DNA of 64,000 nucleotides from Gordonia sihwensis NBRC 108236 (GCF_000333035.1 NZ_BANU01000014.1:1-64000), one strand, 5' to 3'. Shown: positions 1 to 8,508, numbered from the stretch's first letter. A program made the numbers and translations. The notes: a model not told the origin generated them from the letters alone.

Positions 1-359
1 TCCGCCACCCCGTCTCCGAGGCGACCTTTCCAGCCTACCAGACTGGAATCTTCCCTGCAACCGCGACATTCTCGAACTCCGAAGAAGAACGGGAAGTCCG
101 CCAGACGCAGGACCGCTACTCTACCCCCACCACCCCGGCAAGATCAACTCACCGACCGGAAGGACATTTCGCTCGCCAGCACCGACGCGCTGACCTGCAA
201 TAAGTTACGCAGCGCGGCCCGGAAGGTCAAATCGCCAGGTCGCGAGAGTGAACATTCGGCGGTTTCCGCAGGTCGACGGTCGCAGACCTGTACTTTCGGT
301 CAGCTCCCACGACCGTTGGGTCAGTTACCCCGAGGGCGCCACCGTCTTAGCGTCGGAGA
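1..359. other. non-coding region upstream of mftM
   Basis: I recognise no gene here. Base composition is less GC-biased than in the genes, and no frame gives a familiar protein. A short dyad, TTCCAG...CTGGAA, lies near 28-50, and an AT-rich patch (AATAAGTTA) near 200. The last bases hold the probable mftM promoter. The window starts at base 1, so the end of an upstream gene could lie just outside. Confidence 0.5.
348..353 (+). promoter_or_regulatory. -10 box of a leaderless mftM promoter
   Basis: TAGCGT fits the actinobacterial TANNNT -10 consensus and ends 6 nt before the ATG at 360, so transcription should begin at the start codon itself. There is no properly spaced Shine-Dalgarno: GGAG sits only two bases before the ATG. 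The -35 region (TTACCC at 325-330) is weak. Confidence 0.4.
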
Positions 360-1202
360 ATGAGCACCGCCACCGCACTCCCAGCCGCTCTATCTGCGCC
401 GACACGTGGCTTGGTCGTCGAGACCGTGTCCGGCCGCTCGGCACTCGCCGGTTTCCGAGGATCCGGTCGGCTGAGGTGGCGACGATCCGGCGATCTGCTC
501 GAGCTGGCGCACCCCTACGGTCCACGCGACATCAGCGATTCGGTGGTTGTCGGCGAACTCACTGCGCTGGTGTCGGCCGGCGCGATCGCCGGCCAGGAGG
601 AGTTCGAGGCCGCGGCGGTCGAACTCATCACCGGGTGCGCGGCCGATTCGGACGAGGCCTGGGTCGCCTTCTATCGCAACTCAGTCCGGGAACTCCGTGA
701 TGGCTCAGTGCCGTTCAGTCCGATCCATCGCCGCGCGCGCGGCCTTCTCGTCGGCGAATCCGTCCTCGAGGTGGGCTCGTGCTTCGGCTTCTTCGCCCTG
801 CAGTGCGCCGGCGACGGATTCGCGGTGACGGCCACCGACATCTGCCAGGGCGCCCTGGACCTCCTCGGGAGCGCCTCGTCGAGCCTGAATCTCCCGGTGA
901 CGACCGTCCCGGGCGATGTTCGCCGCCTGCCTTTCACTGATGACAGTTTCGACACAGTGACGATACTGCATCTTCTGGAGCACCTCCCCGCAGACGATGT
1001 CTGCACCGCGATCGCCGAATGTTGCCGGGTCGCGCGGAGTCGCGTGGTGGTCGCGGTGCCGTACGAGGATGAAGTGTGTCCCCACTTCGGCCACCTCGAA
1101 CTGCTCCGCGAGGCCGACCTCCGGCAGTGGGCGCAGGCGGTCGGTGAGCACCGCACGACGATCTTCGCCGACCACGGTGGCTGGCTCGTCATCGACCTGT
1201 AG
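360..1202 (+). CDS. mftM: mycofactocin oligosaccharide methyltransferase MftM
   Basis: SAM-dependent class I methyltransferase of 280 aa. The SAM loop VLEVGSCFGFFAL lies at about residues 131-143, a second acidic motif (VTATDI) follows, and FDTVTILHLLEHL is the usual post-IV region of a Rossmann methyltransferase. The long N-terminal part (about 120 residues) precedes the catalytic domain. MftM methylates the oligoglucosyl tail of the peptide-derived redox cofactor mycofactocin (known from mycobacteria). The assignment rests on the GSCFGFFAL signature and on its position beside the mycofactocin-dependent alcohol dehydrogenase and the MnoSR-like regulators, with which it converges (37-bp gap to the response regulator). 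A generic methyltransferase is the alternative. Confidence 0.75.
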   Translation: MSTATALPAALSAPTRGLVVETVSGRSALAGFRGSGRLRWRRSGDLLELAHPYGPRDISDSVVVGELTALVSAGAIAGQEEFEAAAVELITGCAADSDEAWVAFYRNSVRELRDGSVPFSPIHRRARGLLVGESVLEVGSCFGFFALQCAGDGFAVTATDICQGALDLLGSASSSLNLPVTTVPGDVRRLPFTDDSFDTVTILHLLEHLPADDVCTAIAECCRVARSRVVVAVPYEDEVCPHFGHLELLREADLRQWAQAVGEHRTTIFADHGGWLVIDL

Positions 1203-1238
1203 ACGAAGACCGCCGTCACTCACCGCCCGGGTCGGCGA

Positions 1239-1880
1239 TCAGATCAGTCCGCGCTTGCTCGCGACGTACACCGCGTCCGTGCGCTTCGAGACCCCGAGCT
1301 TCCGGATCACATTGCGGATGTGGAACTTCACCGTCGATTCCGAGATGAACAGCGTTCTGCCGATGTCGGCGTTCGACTTTCCGTCCGCCAGCAGCTTGAG
1401 CACCTCGCGTTCGCGGTCGGTGAGATCCGCCGGCGCCTCGTGCTCGCCGGACACGGTGCGGAGCACGATCGCGGCACTGCGCGGGTCGAAGGCGCTTCCG
1501 CCCGTCGAGACGGTGCGGATGGCGCGGATCAGTTCGGTGGTGTCGACGTCCTTGACCACGTACCCCTTGGCGCCGGCGCGGACGGCCCGCACCACCAGAT
1601 CGTCGTCGAGGAACGTGGTGAGCACCAGAGTCGCGACCCCGGGATTCCGCTTGGCTATCTCCCGGATCAGGCGCAGACCCTCGTATTCGGTACCCGCCGT
1701 GAGCTTGAGGTCCACCACGACCACATCGGGCGCACAGTGCGCGATCTCGGCCAGCGCGGCGTCGAAGGTTCCGGCTTCGCCGACCACCACCACGTCGTCG
1801 TCCCGCTCCAGCAACGACCGCAGGCCTTCGCGCAGCAACGCGTGATCATCGATCAGGACCGTCCGTATCGGTGCGCCCAT
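1239..1880 (-). CDS. mnoR: NarL/LuxR-type response regulator, MnoR-like
   Basis: Two-domain response regulator of 213 aa. The receiver domain (about 5-125) carries the acidic pair DD at 11-12, the phospho-acceptor Asp57 in DVVVVDLKL, and the conserved Lys in GYVVKDVD. The C-terminal LuxR helix-turn-helix (about 150-213) has LTDREREVLKLLADG and STVKFHIRNVIRKLGV. The start at 1880 overlaps the kinase stop by one base (TGATG), so the two are translationally coupled. By synteny with the Fe-ADH genes it should be the counterpart of M. smegmatis MnoR, which activates methanol dehydrogenase expression. Longer in-frame extensions upstream lie inside the kinase gene and were rejected. Confidence 0.75.
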   Translation of the reverse strand: MGAPIRTVLIDDHALLREGLRSLLERDDDVVVVGEAGTFDAALAEIAHCAPDVVVVDLKLTAGTEYEGLRLIREIAKRNPGVATLVLTTFLDDDLVVRAVRAGAKGYVVKDVDTTELIRAIRTVSTGGSAFDPRSAAIVLRTVSGEHEAPADLTDREREVLKLLADGKSNADIGRTLFISESTVKFHIRNVIRKLGVSKRTDAVYVASKRGLI

Positions 1881-3220
1881 CAGATCTCCTCCTCCGCCGA
1901 GTCGCCGTAACCCGGCGGAACGAGCGGCAACACGGCGGCGATCCGCACGCCACCGAGCCGCGACCTGCGGATACGCAGAGTCCCGCCGAGTTCTTCGGCC
2001 CGAGACGCCATGTTCGCCAATCCCCGATGACGGCCGGCCGCCCGGTCTCCGGCCAGTGCTGCCCGCAGAACCGAACGCAGGTCGTCGGGATCTCCGACCC
2101 CGTCGTCGTCCACCCACAGCGTCACCCGCTCATCGGTGTAGCCGAAGGTGACGTTCACCCGTTCGGCCTCGGAGTGCACGGCGGCATTGAACAAGGACTC
2201 CCCCGCGATCCGCAGCACGGCGTGCTGGAGGTTGCCGGAGAGCTCGCGCGGCCGCCCACGGACGGTCACTGACGTCTGTGTGTCGGCAGGCATGTGCAGG
2301 GCGCACAGTTCATCGAGGGTCTCGGCGATGCTGGGCGCCGGTGTCCGCGCATCGGCGAGCGTGTAGATCGCGTTCCGCAACTGCTCCATCGCGTCGCGAG
2401 TGAGCCGGACCGCCTTGTCGACGTGGTCGGCGGCCGGACCCGACACCGACGGGCGGCACAGTTCCATCTGCAGCCCGGCCGAGAGAACCGACTGACCGAC
2501 CGAGTCGTGCAGCTCCCGCGCGATGCGCGCCCGCTCGCCGCCCAAGAGCGCTGTGCGCTGGGCCGCGGACAGCTCGCGCTGGGTCCGGAGCAGTTCCGAG
2601 TTCCGCTCCGCGAGTTCCTCAGCCCGACGGTCGGTCTCCGCGAACAGCGCGGCATTGACCATCGCCACGGTTGCCTGACCGGCGAGGATGCGTAGAACCA
2701 TGAGATCGGCCGGGTCGACGTCGCGGTCGGAGGGCGTCCACGCCGACAGTCCGCCCACCACTCGCCCGTCCAATTCGACCGGCACATGGATGTGGTGCTC
2801 GGAGACGATCGGGCCGTGAAGGACATCGCGTTCGCCGCGCAGGACGTCGTTGAGCCGGTTGAGCACCTGATCGGGCAGATCCGTCGGCTCGGTCGCGATC
2901 CGGACGCCCTCGAAGGCCATGATCCGCCCGTCCCCCGACGCGATCAGGTGCCGCGGGGTGGTCTTGCCCAACTGACCGTCGGCCAGCGCGAACAGCACCC
3001 AGTCGGCGCCGAGATGGTCTCGTACCGTCTCCACCACCGCGACCACCAGTGCCTCGGGCCCCTCGGCGGTCTGCACCAGCGCCTTCGAGATCCCCTCCAA
3101 CGCGGTCATCACCCGGCTCAGGCGCGCCGCCGTGCCCCGGAACTGCGCGTAGTGCCCGGCTTTGACGGTGCGCAGGCCGACGAGGCTGGCGAGATCCGGT
3201 TCCTTCTCGGGCACGGTCAC
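1880..3220 (-). CDS. mnoS: cytoplasmic GAF sensor histidine kinase, MnoS-like
   Basis: Histidine kinase of 446 aa with no transmembrane segment. A GAF-like sensor region covers about residues 40-195, a short coiled linker about 196-225, then HisKA_3 with the phospho-acceptor His238 in ARIARELHDSVGQ, and a HATPase domain with DDDGVGD and GLANMASRAEELGG. The architecture is NarX/DesK-like. I chose the GTG at 3220 because it overlaps the preceding Fe-ADH stop as GTGA; a second GTG lies two codons on. Being soluble, it probably senses a cytoplasmic signal such as an alcohol, aldehyde or redox metabolite (inference). It is coupled to the downstream response regulator. Confidence 0.75.
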   Translation of the reverse strand: MTVPEKEPDLASLVGLRTVKAGHYAQFRGTAARLSRVMTALEGISKALVQTAEGPEALVVAVVETVRDHLGADWVLFALADGQLGKTTPRHLIASGDGRIMAFEGVRIATEPTDLPDQVLNRLNDVLRGERDVLHGPIVSEHHIHVPVELDGRVVGGLSAWTPSDRDVDPADLMVLRILAGQATVAMVNAALFAETDRRAEELAERNSELLRTQRELSAAQRTALLGGERARIARELHDSVGQSVLSAGLQMELCRPSVSGPAADHVDKAVRLTRDAMEQLRNAIYTLADARTPAPSIAETLDELCALHMPADTQTSVTVRGRPRELSGNLQHAVLRIAGESLFNAAVHSEAERVNVTFGYTDERVTLWVDDDGVGDPDDLRSVLRAALAGDRAAGRHRGLANMASRAEELGGTLRIRRSRLGGVRIAAVLPLVPPGYGDSAEEEI

Positions 3221-4395
3221 ATCGCCTGCCGGTACAGGTCGAGGATCGCGGCCTCCTCCGGCCGCCGCGGGTTGGTGATCATGCACGAATCCGCCAGAGC
3301 GTGTGAGGTGAGCAGATCCAGGTCACCGGACCGCACACCGAGGGGCGACAGCGTGTCGGGCATGCCGACCCGCGCCGCGAGCCGTGCGACGGCGTCGGCC
3401 AGCCGGTCGGCCACGGCCCGCGGGTCTCCCGACGTCGCCAGCCCGACGGCGTCGGCGAGTTGCACGAAGTCGTCCGCGCACACCACGGCGTTGTAGCGGA
3501 TGACGTGCGGCAGCAGGACGGAATTGATGGTGCCGTGCGGGGCGTCGCAGTATCCGCCGACCGGGTGGCTCATGGCGTGGGCGGCGCCGAGGATCGCGTT
3601 GGTGAACGCCATACCGGCCCGCAGCGACGCCAGCGCCATCTCCTCGCCGGCTCCGGCGTCGCGCGGGTCGTCGACCAGCCGTTCCAGGTTATTCCACACT
3701 CCGCTGAGCGACTCGAGCGCGAGCGAGTCCGTGAGCCTGCCGTGAGCCAGGGACACGTACGCCTCGACGCAATGGGTGAGCGTGTCCATCCCCGCCTGCG
3801 CGGTCACTTCCGGCGGTGCCGTGGTGAGCAGCGTCGGATCGATCACCGTCACATTCGGCACCAACGTGCGCCCGATGATGGTGACCTTGGTCCGCCGCTC
3901 GGGATCGTTGATGATGCAGAACTGAGAGACGTCGGCCCCGCTGCCGGCCGTGGTCGGTACCGCGACCAGCGGCGGCAGCGGCCGCACCGCACGGTCGATG
4001 CCCTCGTACTCGAGGATCACCCCGCCGTTGGACGCGAGCACGGCGACGCCCTTGGCCGTGTCGATCACCGATCCCCCTCCGAGGGCGATGAGGCCGTCGG
4101 CACCGTGTGTGCGATACGCGGCGAAGCCGTCGGCCACCTCGCCCGCCCGAGGGTTCGGCGTCACGTCCAGATACGACGCCGGACTCAGACCCTGGGCGCG
4201 GAGGTCGTCGAGCAGTGCGCCGTACCAGGGCGCGGCCTCAAGGCGGCGGTCGGAGACCACCAGCGGCCGGCGGACCCCGAGCCCGGCGACGGCCACGGCG
4301 GCCTCCGGGAACGATCCGGGGCCGAGCACGATCTCCGGCGTGTGAAACTTCGCGACGCTGGTGGTGGCGCGCCGCGGCGTCCGGTCACCGGTCAC
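3217..4395 (-). CDS. iron-containing (group III) alcohol dehydrogenase
   Basis: Fe-dependent alcohol dehydrogenase of 392 aa, the usual family length. The nucleotide-binding GGGSVIDTAKG is near residue 105. Metal ligands are visible as Asp and His in GMDTLTHCVEAY and two His in HAMSHPVGG...DAPHG. The GTG start at 4395 has a near-perfect Shine-Dalgarno (AGGAGGTGA). It is a paralogue of the methanol dehydrogenase at 7042-8313 but clearly distinct; relatives are annotated as 1,3-propanediol or butanol dehydrogenases. It probably oxidises a longer alcohol or diol, or reduces an aldehyde, under the same regulation. Substrate cannot be read from sequence. Confidence 0.85.
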   Translation of the reverse strand: MTGDRTPRRATTSVAKFHTPEIVLGPGSFPEAAVAVAGLGVRRPLVVSDRRLEAAPWYGALLDDLRAQGLSPASYLDVTPNPRAGEVADGFAAYRTHGADGLIALGGGSVIDTAKGVAVLASNGGVILEYEGIDRAVRPLPPLVAVPTTAGSGADVSQFCIINDPERRTKVTIIGRTLVPNVTVIDPTLLTTAPPEVTAQAGMDTLTHCVEAYVSLAHGRLTDSLALESLSGVWNNLERLVDDPRDAGAGEEMALASLRAGMAFTNAILGAAHAMSHPVGGYCDAPHGTINSVLLPHVIRYNAVVCADDFVQLADAVGLATSGDPRAVADRLADAVARLAARVGMPDTLSPLGVRSGDLDLLTSHALADSCMITNPRRPEEAAILDLYRQAM

Positions 4396-4430
4396 CGATC
4401 ACCTCCTGTTCGCCGGTGACGCTACCCCGC

Positions 4431-5933
4431 TCAGCGCAGCGCCGCGCCGAGTTCATCGCACCGGGTGAGGATCTCTTCACCGTCGCGCGCGCTCACGACA
4501 CCGGCACAGTGTTCGGCGTAATCGCCTAGCGCACAACCGGTTTGGTTCCAGTATCGGGAGGGTTCCGGCGTCAGCCAGGCCACTCGGTAAGCGCGGCGCG
4601 CGATCTCGGCGAAGAGGTCCACCCGGGGATCGAAGGCGTTGCTCCGTCCGTCCCCGACCACCAGCACGCTGGTCCGCCGGGAGAGCAGGTCGCCGAAGCG
4701 GTCGAGCACGGCGGCCCAGGTGCGTCCGTAGTCGCTCGTCGCGGCGAGGTCGAGACCGTCGGCGGCCAGGACTGCCGCCAGAGCGTCGTCGGTGTCGGCG
4801 GCCCGCAGAGCCGGCGTCACGAGCACCGGATCGTCGACGAAGGCCATCACCTCGCATCGATCGCCGAAGCGGTGCAGGGTCTGAGCGAGCCGCAGGATGA
4901 AGCCGGCGACCGGGCGCACCGATAGGGAGACGTCCACGATCACCAACAGTCGCACCGGCCCGGGCACGGTCCGGCGTCGCCACAGGTCGACGGGAATCCC
5001 GTCGGTCGCGATCGCCGCGCGCATGGTGGCCCGCATGTCCAGACGGCCGGTGTCGGCGAGTCGGGGAACCCGTCTCGGAGCTCCTCGCATCCGCTGGACC
5101 AGCCGATGACAGGCCCGATCGAGATCGGCCTGGTCGCGGTGTTCGACGGCAGTCCCGGCCGGATCGGCCGCCACCGTCTCGATCCGCTCCGACAGTGCGT
5201 CGACGAACCGCGCGAGGGCTTCCTCCAGCGCCTCGCGCCGTTCGGCGCCGAGCCCGGCGACCTGGTCGCACGGGCCGTCCTGCTCGTACGCCGTCCGGCC
5301 GTCACCCGCGCCGAGGGCGCGCAGCAGACTGGCCGCGTCGGCCAGCGACAGCGCTCCGCCCTGGACGCGCGCGGTGCTCGCGACCAGTTCTCCGACGTCC
5401 GCGGCAGCGGCGTGGTCCACGTCTATCGTGTACGTGGCGCCGCTGCTCACGTTGTCCGATTCGGTTGCGACCTGGAGTTCCTCGGTGCCGGACGAGACCG
5501 AGAAATCGTCGTCCTCGCGGTGTGAGCTCTCGCCCGTCCGTTCGGCGGCATCGGGATCGTCGATCATCAGATCGCCGATCTCCTCGGTGTGCTCGTCGGC
5601 ACCGATCATCCGTCCGGCGCCGGTGAAGTCCTCGTCCCAGGCGACGTCGTCGGGCAGATCGTTGACGACGGTCCGCACCTTCGGCCGATCGGCGGCCGTC
5701 TCCTCGGGCCGGCCGAGACCGAAGTAGGTCGCGAACGCACGCTCGAACATCGGCTGCTCGTGCGAGTACTTCACGCTGGCGCACCGGAGCCCCGTCCGGA
5801 GGCGATCGAGGTCGGCCGCTCCGACGATGTCCATCACACGCCGGATCTCGATCACCTCCGCGGGCGACGCCGGGAGGCCGTGGGCTCGCAGCGTGTGGCC
5901 GAAGGCCACGGCGAGACCGTCGAGCACGGTCAT
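4431..5933 (-). CDS. CoxE-like von Willebrand factor A domain protein
   Basis: Protein of 500 aa. The N-terminal part (about 1-75, SVKYSHEQPMFERAF) resembles CoxE-type proteins. An acidic, weakly conserved middle follows, and the C-terminal vWA domain (about 315-500) has an intact MIDAS motif DVSLSV and the later Thr/Asp positions (ATSDYGRTW, VVGDGRSNAFDP). The start overlaps the moxR stop by 4 bp (ATGA). MoxR ATPases with vWA partners act as metal-insertion or activation machines (CoxD/CoxE for CO dehydrogenase, MoxR/MxaR-type for methanol dehydrogenase). Between two metal alcohol dehydrogenases, a maturation role is the best inference; no direct evidence. Confidence 0.75.
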   Translation of the reverse strand: MTVLDGLAVAFGHTLRAHGLPASPAEVIEIRRVMDIVGAADLDRLRTGLRCASVKYSHEQPMFERAFATYFGLGRPEETAADRPKVRTVVNDLPDDVAWDEDFTGAGRMIGADEHTEEIGDLMIDDPDAAERTGESSHREDDDFSVSSGTEELQVATESDNVSSGATYTIDVDHAAAADVGELVASTARVQGGALSLADAASLLRALGAGDGRTAYEQDGPCDQVAGLGAERREALEEALARFVDALSERIETVAADPAGTAVEHRDQADLDRACHRLVQRMRGAPRRVPRLADTGRLDMRATMRAAIATDGIPVDLWRRRTVPGPVRLLVIVDVSLSVRPVAGFILRLAQTLHRFGDRCEVMAFVDDPVLVTPALRAADTDDALAAVLAADGLDLAATSDYGRTWAAVLDRFGDLLSRRTSVLVVGDGRSNAFDPRVDLFAEIARRAYRVAWLTPEPSRYWNQTGCALGDYAEHCAGVVSARDGEEILTRCDELGAALR

Positions 5934-7003
5934 CGCCGCGCTCCGGCACCGGACCGGGCCCGGCCGGCACCGAAGGCGGTGGCGGTCCCCGAACCTGTCA
6001 CGCCCGAACCCGCCGTCCCCGATCCGGCCTTCGCACCCGATCCGAGATCGGACGCGAGGAGCCGTCGCACCTGGTCGAGGTCGGTGCCGAACTTCACCAG
6101 CAACGACATCAACGCCGGGTCGCCGTCACCGGCTCGCCGATCACCCAGGAGTGCCGCGGCCCGCGCCGCGTCGATCACCTCGGCGATCGACGGGCTCTTG
6201 CGGAGCGGGAGTTCGCGGAGCCGGCGCGCCAGATCGACGACGTCGGCGACCACCGCCTCGGGCACCCCGGGCGCCCGCACCGCCACGATGCGCTGCTCCC
6301 GCTCGGCCGTCGGGTACGACACCTGGAAGTGCAGACACCGCCGCTTGAGCGCGGGCGAGAGCTCCCGGGTGTCGTTGGAGGTGAGGATCACCCACGGCGC
6401 CGACCGCGCGACGAAGGTGCCGAGTTCGGGAACGGTCACCTGGCGTTCGGCGAGCACCTCCAGCATCACCGCCTCCATCGCCTCGTCCGTGCGGTCGATC
6501 TCGTCGACCAAGAGCACCGTCGGCGCCGTGGACATGATGGCCGCGAGGAGGGGACGCGGCACCAGGAAGTCCTCGGTGTACACGCCGACGTCGGTTCGCG
6601 CGAGCGCCGACGACGCGGCCGAGAGCGTCTCGTGGGCCGCCAGTTCGTCGCTGATGCGGTCACGGAGCATCTGGACGTGCAGCAGCTGGCGTGCGTAGTC
6701 CCACTCGTACAGCGCCCGCGCGTCGTCGAGGCCCTCGTAGCACTGGAGCCTGATGAGTTCCCGGCCCGACGCCGCGGCGAGGGCCTTCGCCAGCTCCGTC
6801 TTCCCGACGCCGGCCGGGCCCTCCAGCAGCAACGGACGGTCGAGCAGGGTCGCGAGGTGCAGCACCACCGCGAGGTCCGGCTCGATCAGATAACCCTGCG
6901 CCTCCAGCGACGCGGTCAGGTCGTCGACCGTCTCGAACTGCGCGATCGGTTCGCCGTCCCGCGGTTCGGCAGGCACAGGCTTCCTCGTCTTCGTCGTCTC
7001 CAT
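5930..7003 (-). CDS. MoxR-family AAA+ ATPase
   Basis: MoxR-type AAA+ ATPase of 357 aa. Walker A is EGPAGVGKTELAKA, Walker B is VLLVDEIDRTDE, sensor 1 is ILTSNDTRELSPALKRRC, with a C-terminal lid helix bundle. The ATG at 7003 is preceded by GAGGAGA about 12 nt upstream; the open frame runs further 5' but that extension is arginine-rich and lies inside mno. The last ~33 residues are an unusual Gly/Ser/Ala repeat tail (GSGTAGSGVTGSGTA). It is coupled to the vWA gene by ATGA. It likely remodels or loads metal or cofactor into the neighbouring Fe-dehydrogenases (inference from MoxR-vWA pairs). Confidence 0.8.
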   Translation of the reverse strand: METTKTRKPVPAEPRDGEPIAQFETVDDLTASLEAQGYLIEPDLAVVLHLATLLDRPLLLEGPAGVGKTELAKALAAASGRELIRLQCYEGLDDARALYEWDYARQLLHVQMLRDRISDELAAHETLSAASSALARTDVGVYTEDFLVPRPLLAAIMSTAPTVLLVDEIDRTDEAMEAVMLEVLAERQVTVPELGTFVARSAPWVILTSNDTRELSPALKRRCLHFQVSYPTAEREQRIVAVRAPGVPEAVVADVVDLARRLRELPLRKSPSIAEVIDAARAAALLGDRRAGDGDPALMSLLVKFGTDLDQVRRLLASDLGSGAKAGSGTAGSGVTGSGTATAFGAGRARSGAGARR

Positions 7004-7041
7004 CACGGCACGTATCTCCTCGTCCTGCTCGACCGTCGCGA

Positions 7042-8313
7042 TCAGTAGCTTCCGGTCATCGCGTGGCGGATCATCGGAATCTGCGACTCGACCGTGCATT
7101 CGCGCGGATTGGCCGGCGTGCACCAGTCCTCCATCATGTGCTCGGAGATGGTGCGGATCATCTCGTCGGAGGTGTCGATCGACGAGCCGCGGCCTTCGTA
7201 CTTGCCCGTGTTCATCCGGTTCTTCTGGTAGGTGTCGGGGTGCACCGAGCCGAAGTTGTCGGGAATGCCGAGGTCCTTCGACAGCCGGATCGCGGCCTCG
7301 ACCGCGGCGTCGGCCGCCTGCACCGTCGTCATGTTGCGGGTGTCGACGCCCATCAGCGGAGCGATCTCGGCGAATCGCTCGTACCGCGCCGGCAGGTTGT
7401 ACTCCCACACGCGCGGCAACGCGATCGCGTTGTTCAGTCCGTGATGCAGGTCGAAGTACGCGCTAACCGCATGCGACATCGAGTGGATCTGGCCGAGACC
7501 GCCCGAGTTGAACGCCTGGGCCGCGATGTACTGGGCGTGCATCATGCCGGTCCGTGCCTCCAGGTTGTGGGGGTCGTAGACGGCGGTGGGCAGGTGTTTC
7601 GCGATCAGCTCGATCGAGTACTTGGCGTTCCCCAGCGAGGGCGCGAAGTCCAGTCGCGAGACGTACGGCTCACTGGCGTGTGCGAGGACGTCGAAACCGC
7701 AGTACGCGGTGAACTCCTGCGGGCACGAGTAGTAGAGCAACGGATCGTCCATCGCCAGATCCACCAGGCAGGTGTCGTCGAAGGCCACCCACTTGTGCGG
7801 CTTGTCCATGTCGGAGGTGTCGGTGATGACGTACGCCCACGACGTCTCCGAACCCGTGCCCGCGGTGGTCGAGACCGCGATGTGCTTCGGGTTCTCCTTA
7901 TTGGTGGCCTTGGAGAAGCCTTCGAACTCGTTGATGTTGCGGCCGTCGTGCGCGATCACCATTCGCGCGCCCTTCGCCGCATCGTGGCTCGAGCCGCCGC
8001 CGACCGAGATGATCCCGTCGCACTTCTCCGACTGGTAGCGAGCCGCGGCGTCCATCGCGTTGGTGTCCTTCGGGTTCGACTGCACCTCGTCGAACAGGAC
8101 CACGTCGACGCCCTGGTACTCGATCTTCCCGGTCAGCTCCTCGATGATCCCGGAACCGCGCAGGCCGGTCGTCATCAACAGCACGCGGGTCATGCCGAGT
8201 TCCTTGGCTTCGACACCGAGCATGTCGTGCGCGCCGACGCCGAGCTTCGCCTTCGGGAACGGGTGGAACTCCTTGATCGGGAAGTCCCAGATCTGATTCA
8301 GCTCGATTGCCAT
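7042..8313 (-). CDS. mno: NDMA-dependent methanol dehydrogenase
   Basis: Group III dehydrogenase of 423 aa with the features of actinobacterial NDMA-dependent methanol dehydrogenase: the N-terminus MAIELNQIWDFPIKEFHPF, GGGSSHDAAKG, metal ligands in GFDVLAHASEPYVS and HSMSHAVSAYFDLHHG, and a C-terminal CTPANPRECTVESQIPMIRH. These enzymes hold NAD(P) tightly, form decamers, and need an external acceptor, physiologically mycofactocin and in vitro NDMA (established). The ATG at 8313 has AAGGAG 12 nt upstream; the 26-residue upstream extension is not conserved-looking. It oxidises methanol and other short alcohols. First gene of the minus-strand module, with a dyad 39 bp upstream. Confidence 0.9.
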   Translation of the reverse strand: MAIELNQIWDFPIKEFHPFPKAKLGVGAHDMLGVEAKELGMTRVLLMTTGLRGSGIIEELTGKIEYQGVDVVLFDEVQSNPKDTNAMDAAARYQSEKCDGIISVGGGSSHDAAKGARMVIAHDGRNINEFEGFSKATNKENPKHIAVSTTAGTGSETSWAYVITDTSDMDKPHKWVAFDDTCLVDLAMDDPLLYYSCPQEFTAYCGFDVLAHASEPYVSRLDFAPSLGNAKYSIELIAKHLPTAVYDPHNLEARTGMMHAQYIAAQAFNSGGLGQIHSMSHAVSAYFDLHHGLNNAIALPRVWEYNLPARYERFAEIAPLMGVDTRNMTTVQAADAAVEAAIRLSKDLGIPDNFGSVHPDTYQKNRMNTGKYEGRGSSIDTSDEMIRTISEHMMEDWCTPANPRECTVESQIPMIRHAMTGSY

Positions 8314-8351
8314 GGGCTGGTCAACTCCTTCTGTCGGGGATGCGGTGCACC

Positions 8352-8366
8352 CCGTTGCCGAAACGG
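8352..8366. promoter_or_regulatory. candidate operator upstream of mno
   Basis: A 15-bp dyad with 5-bp arms, CCGTT-gccga-AACGG, centred about 46 bp upstream of the mno ATG, in the 195-bp gap between murA and mno. NarL-type regulators bind short inverted repeats, so this is a candidate MnoR site. No other copy was found by eye in the window. Confidence 0.3.
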
Positions 8367-8508
8367 TCCCCACCAGCGTGTTCCCCGTCACATCATGGCG
8401 ACAAGGGGCCCTGACCCGGCGCCGAGAGGATCAGCCCGAGCGGATGGGAGACGCACCTGGCCGTTCGGACAGGTTCTGCGTTGAAGGAGGGCGAACGACG
8501 AAGGGCGT

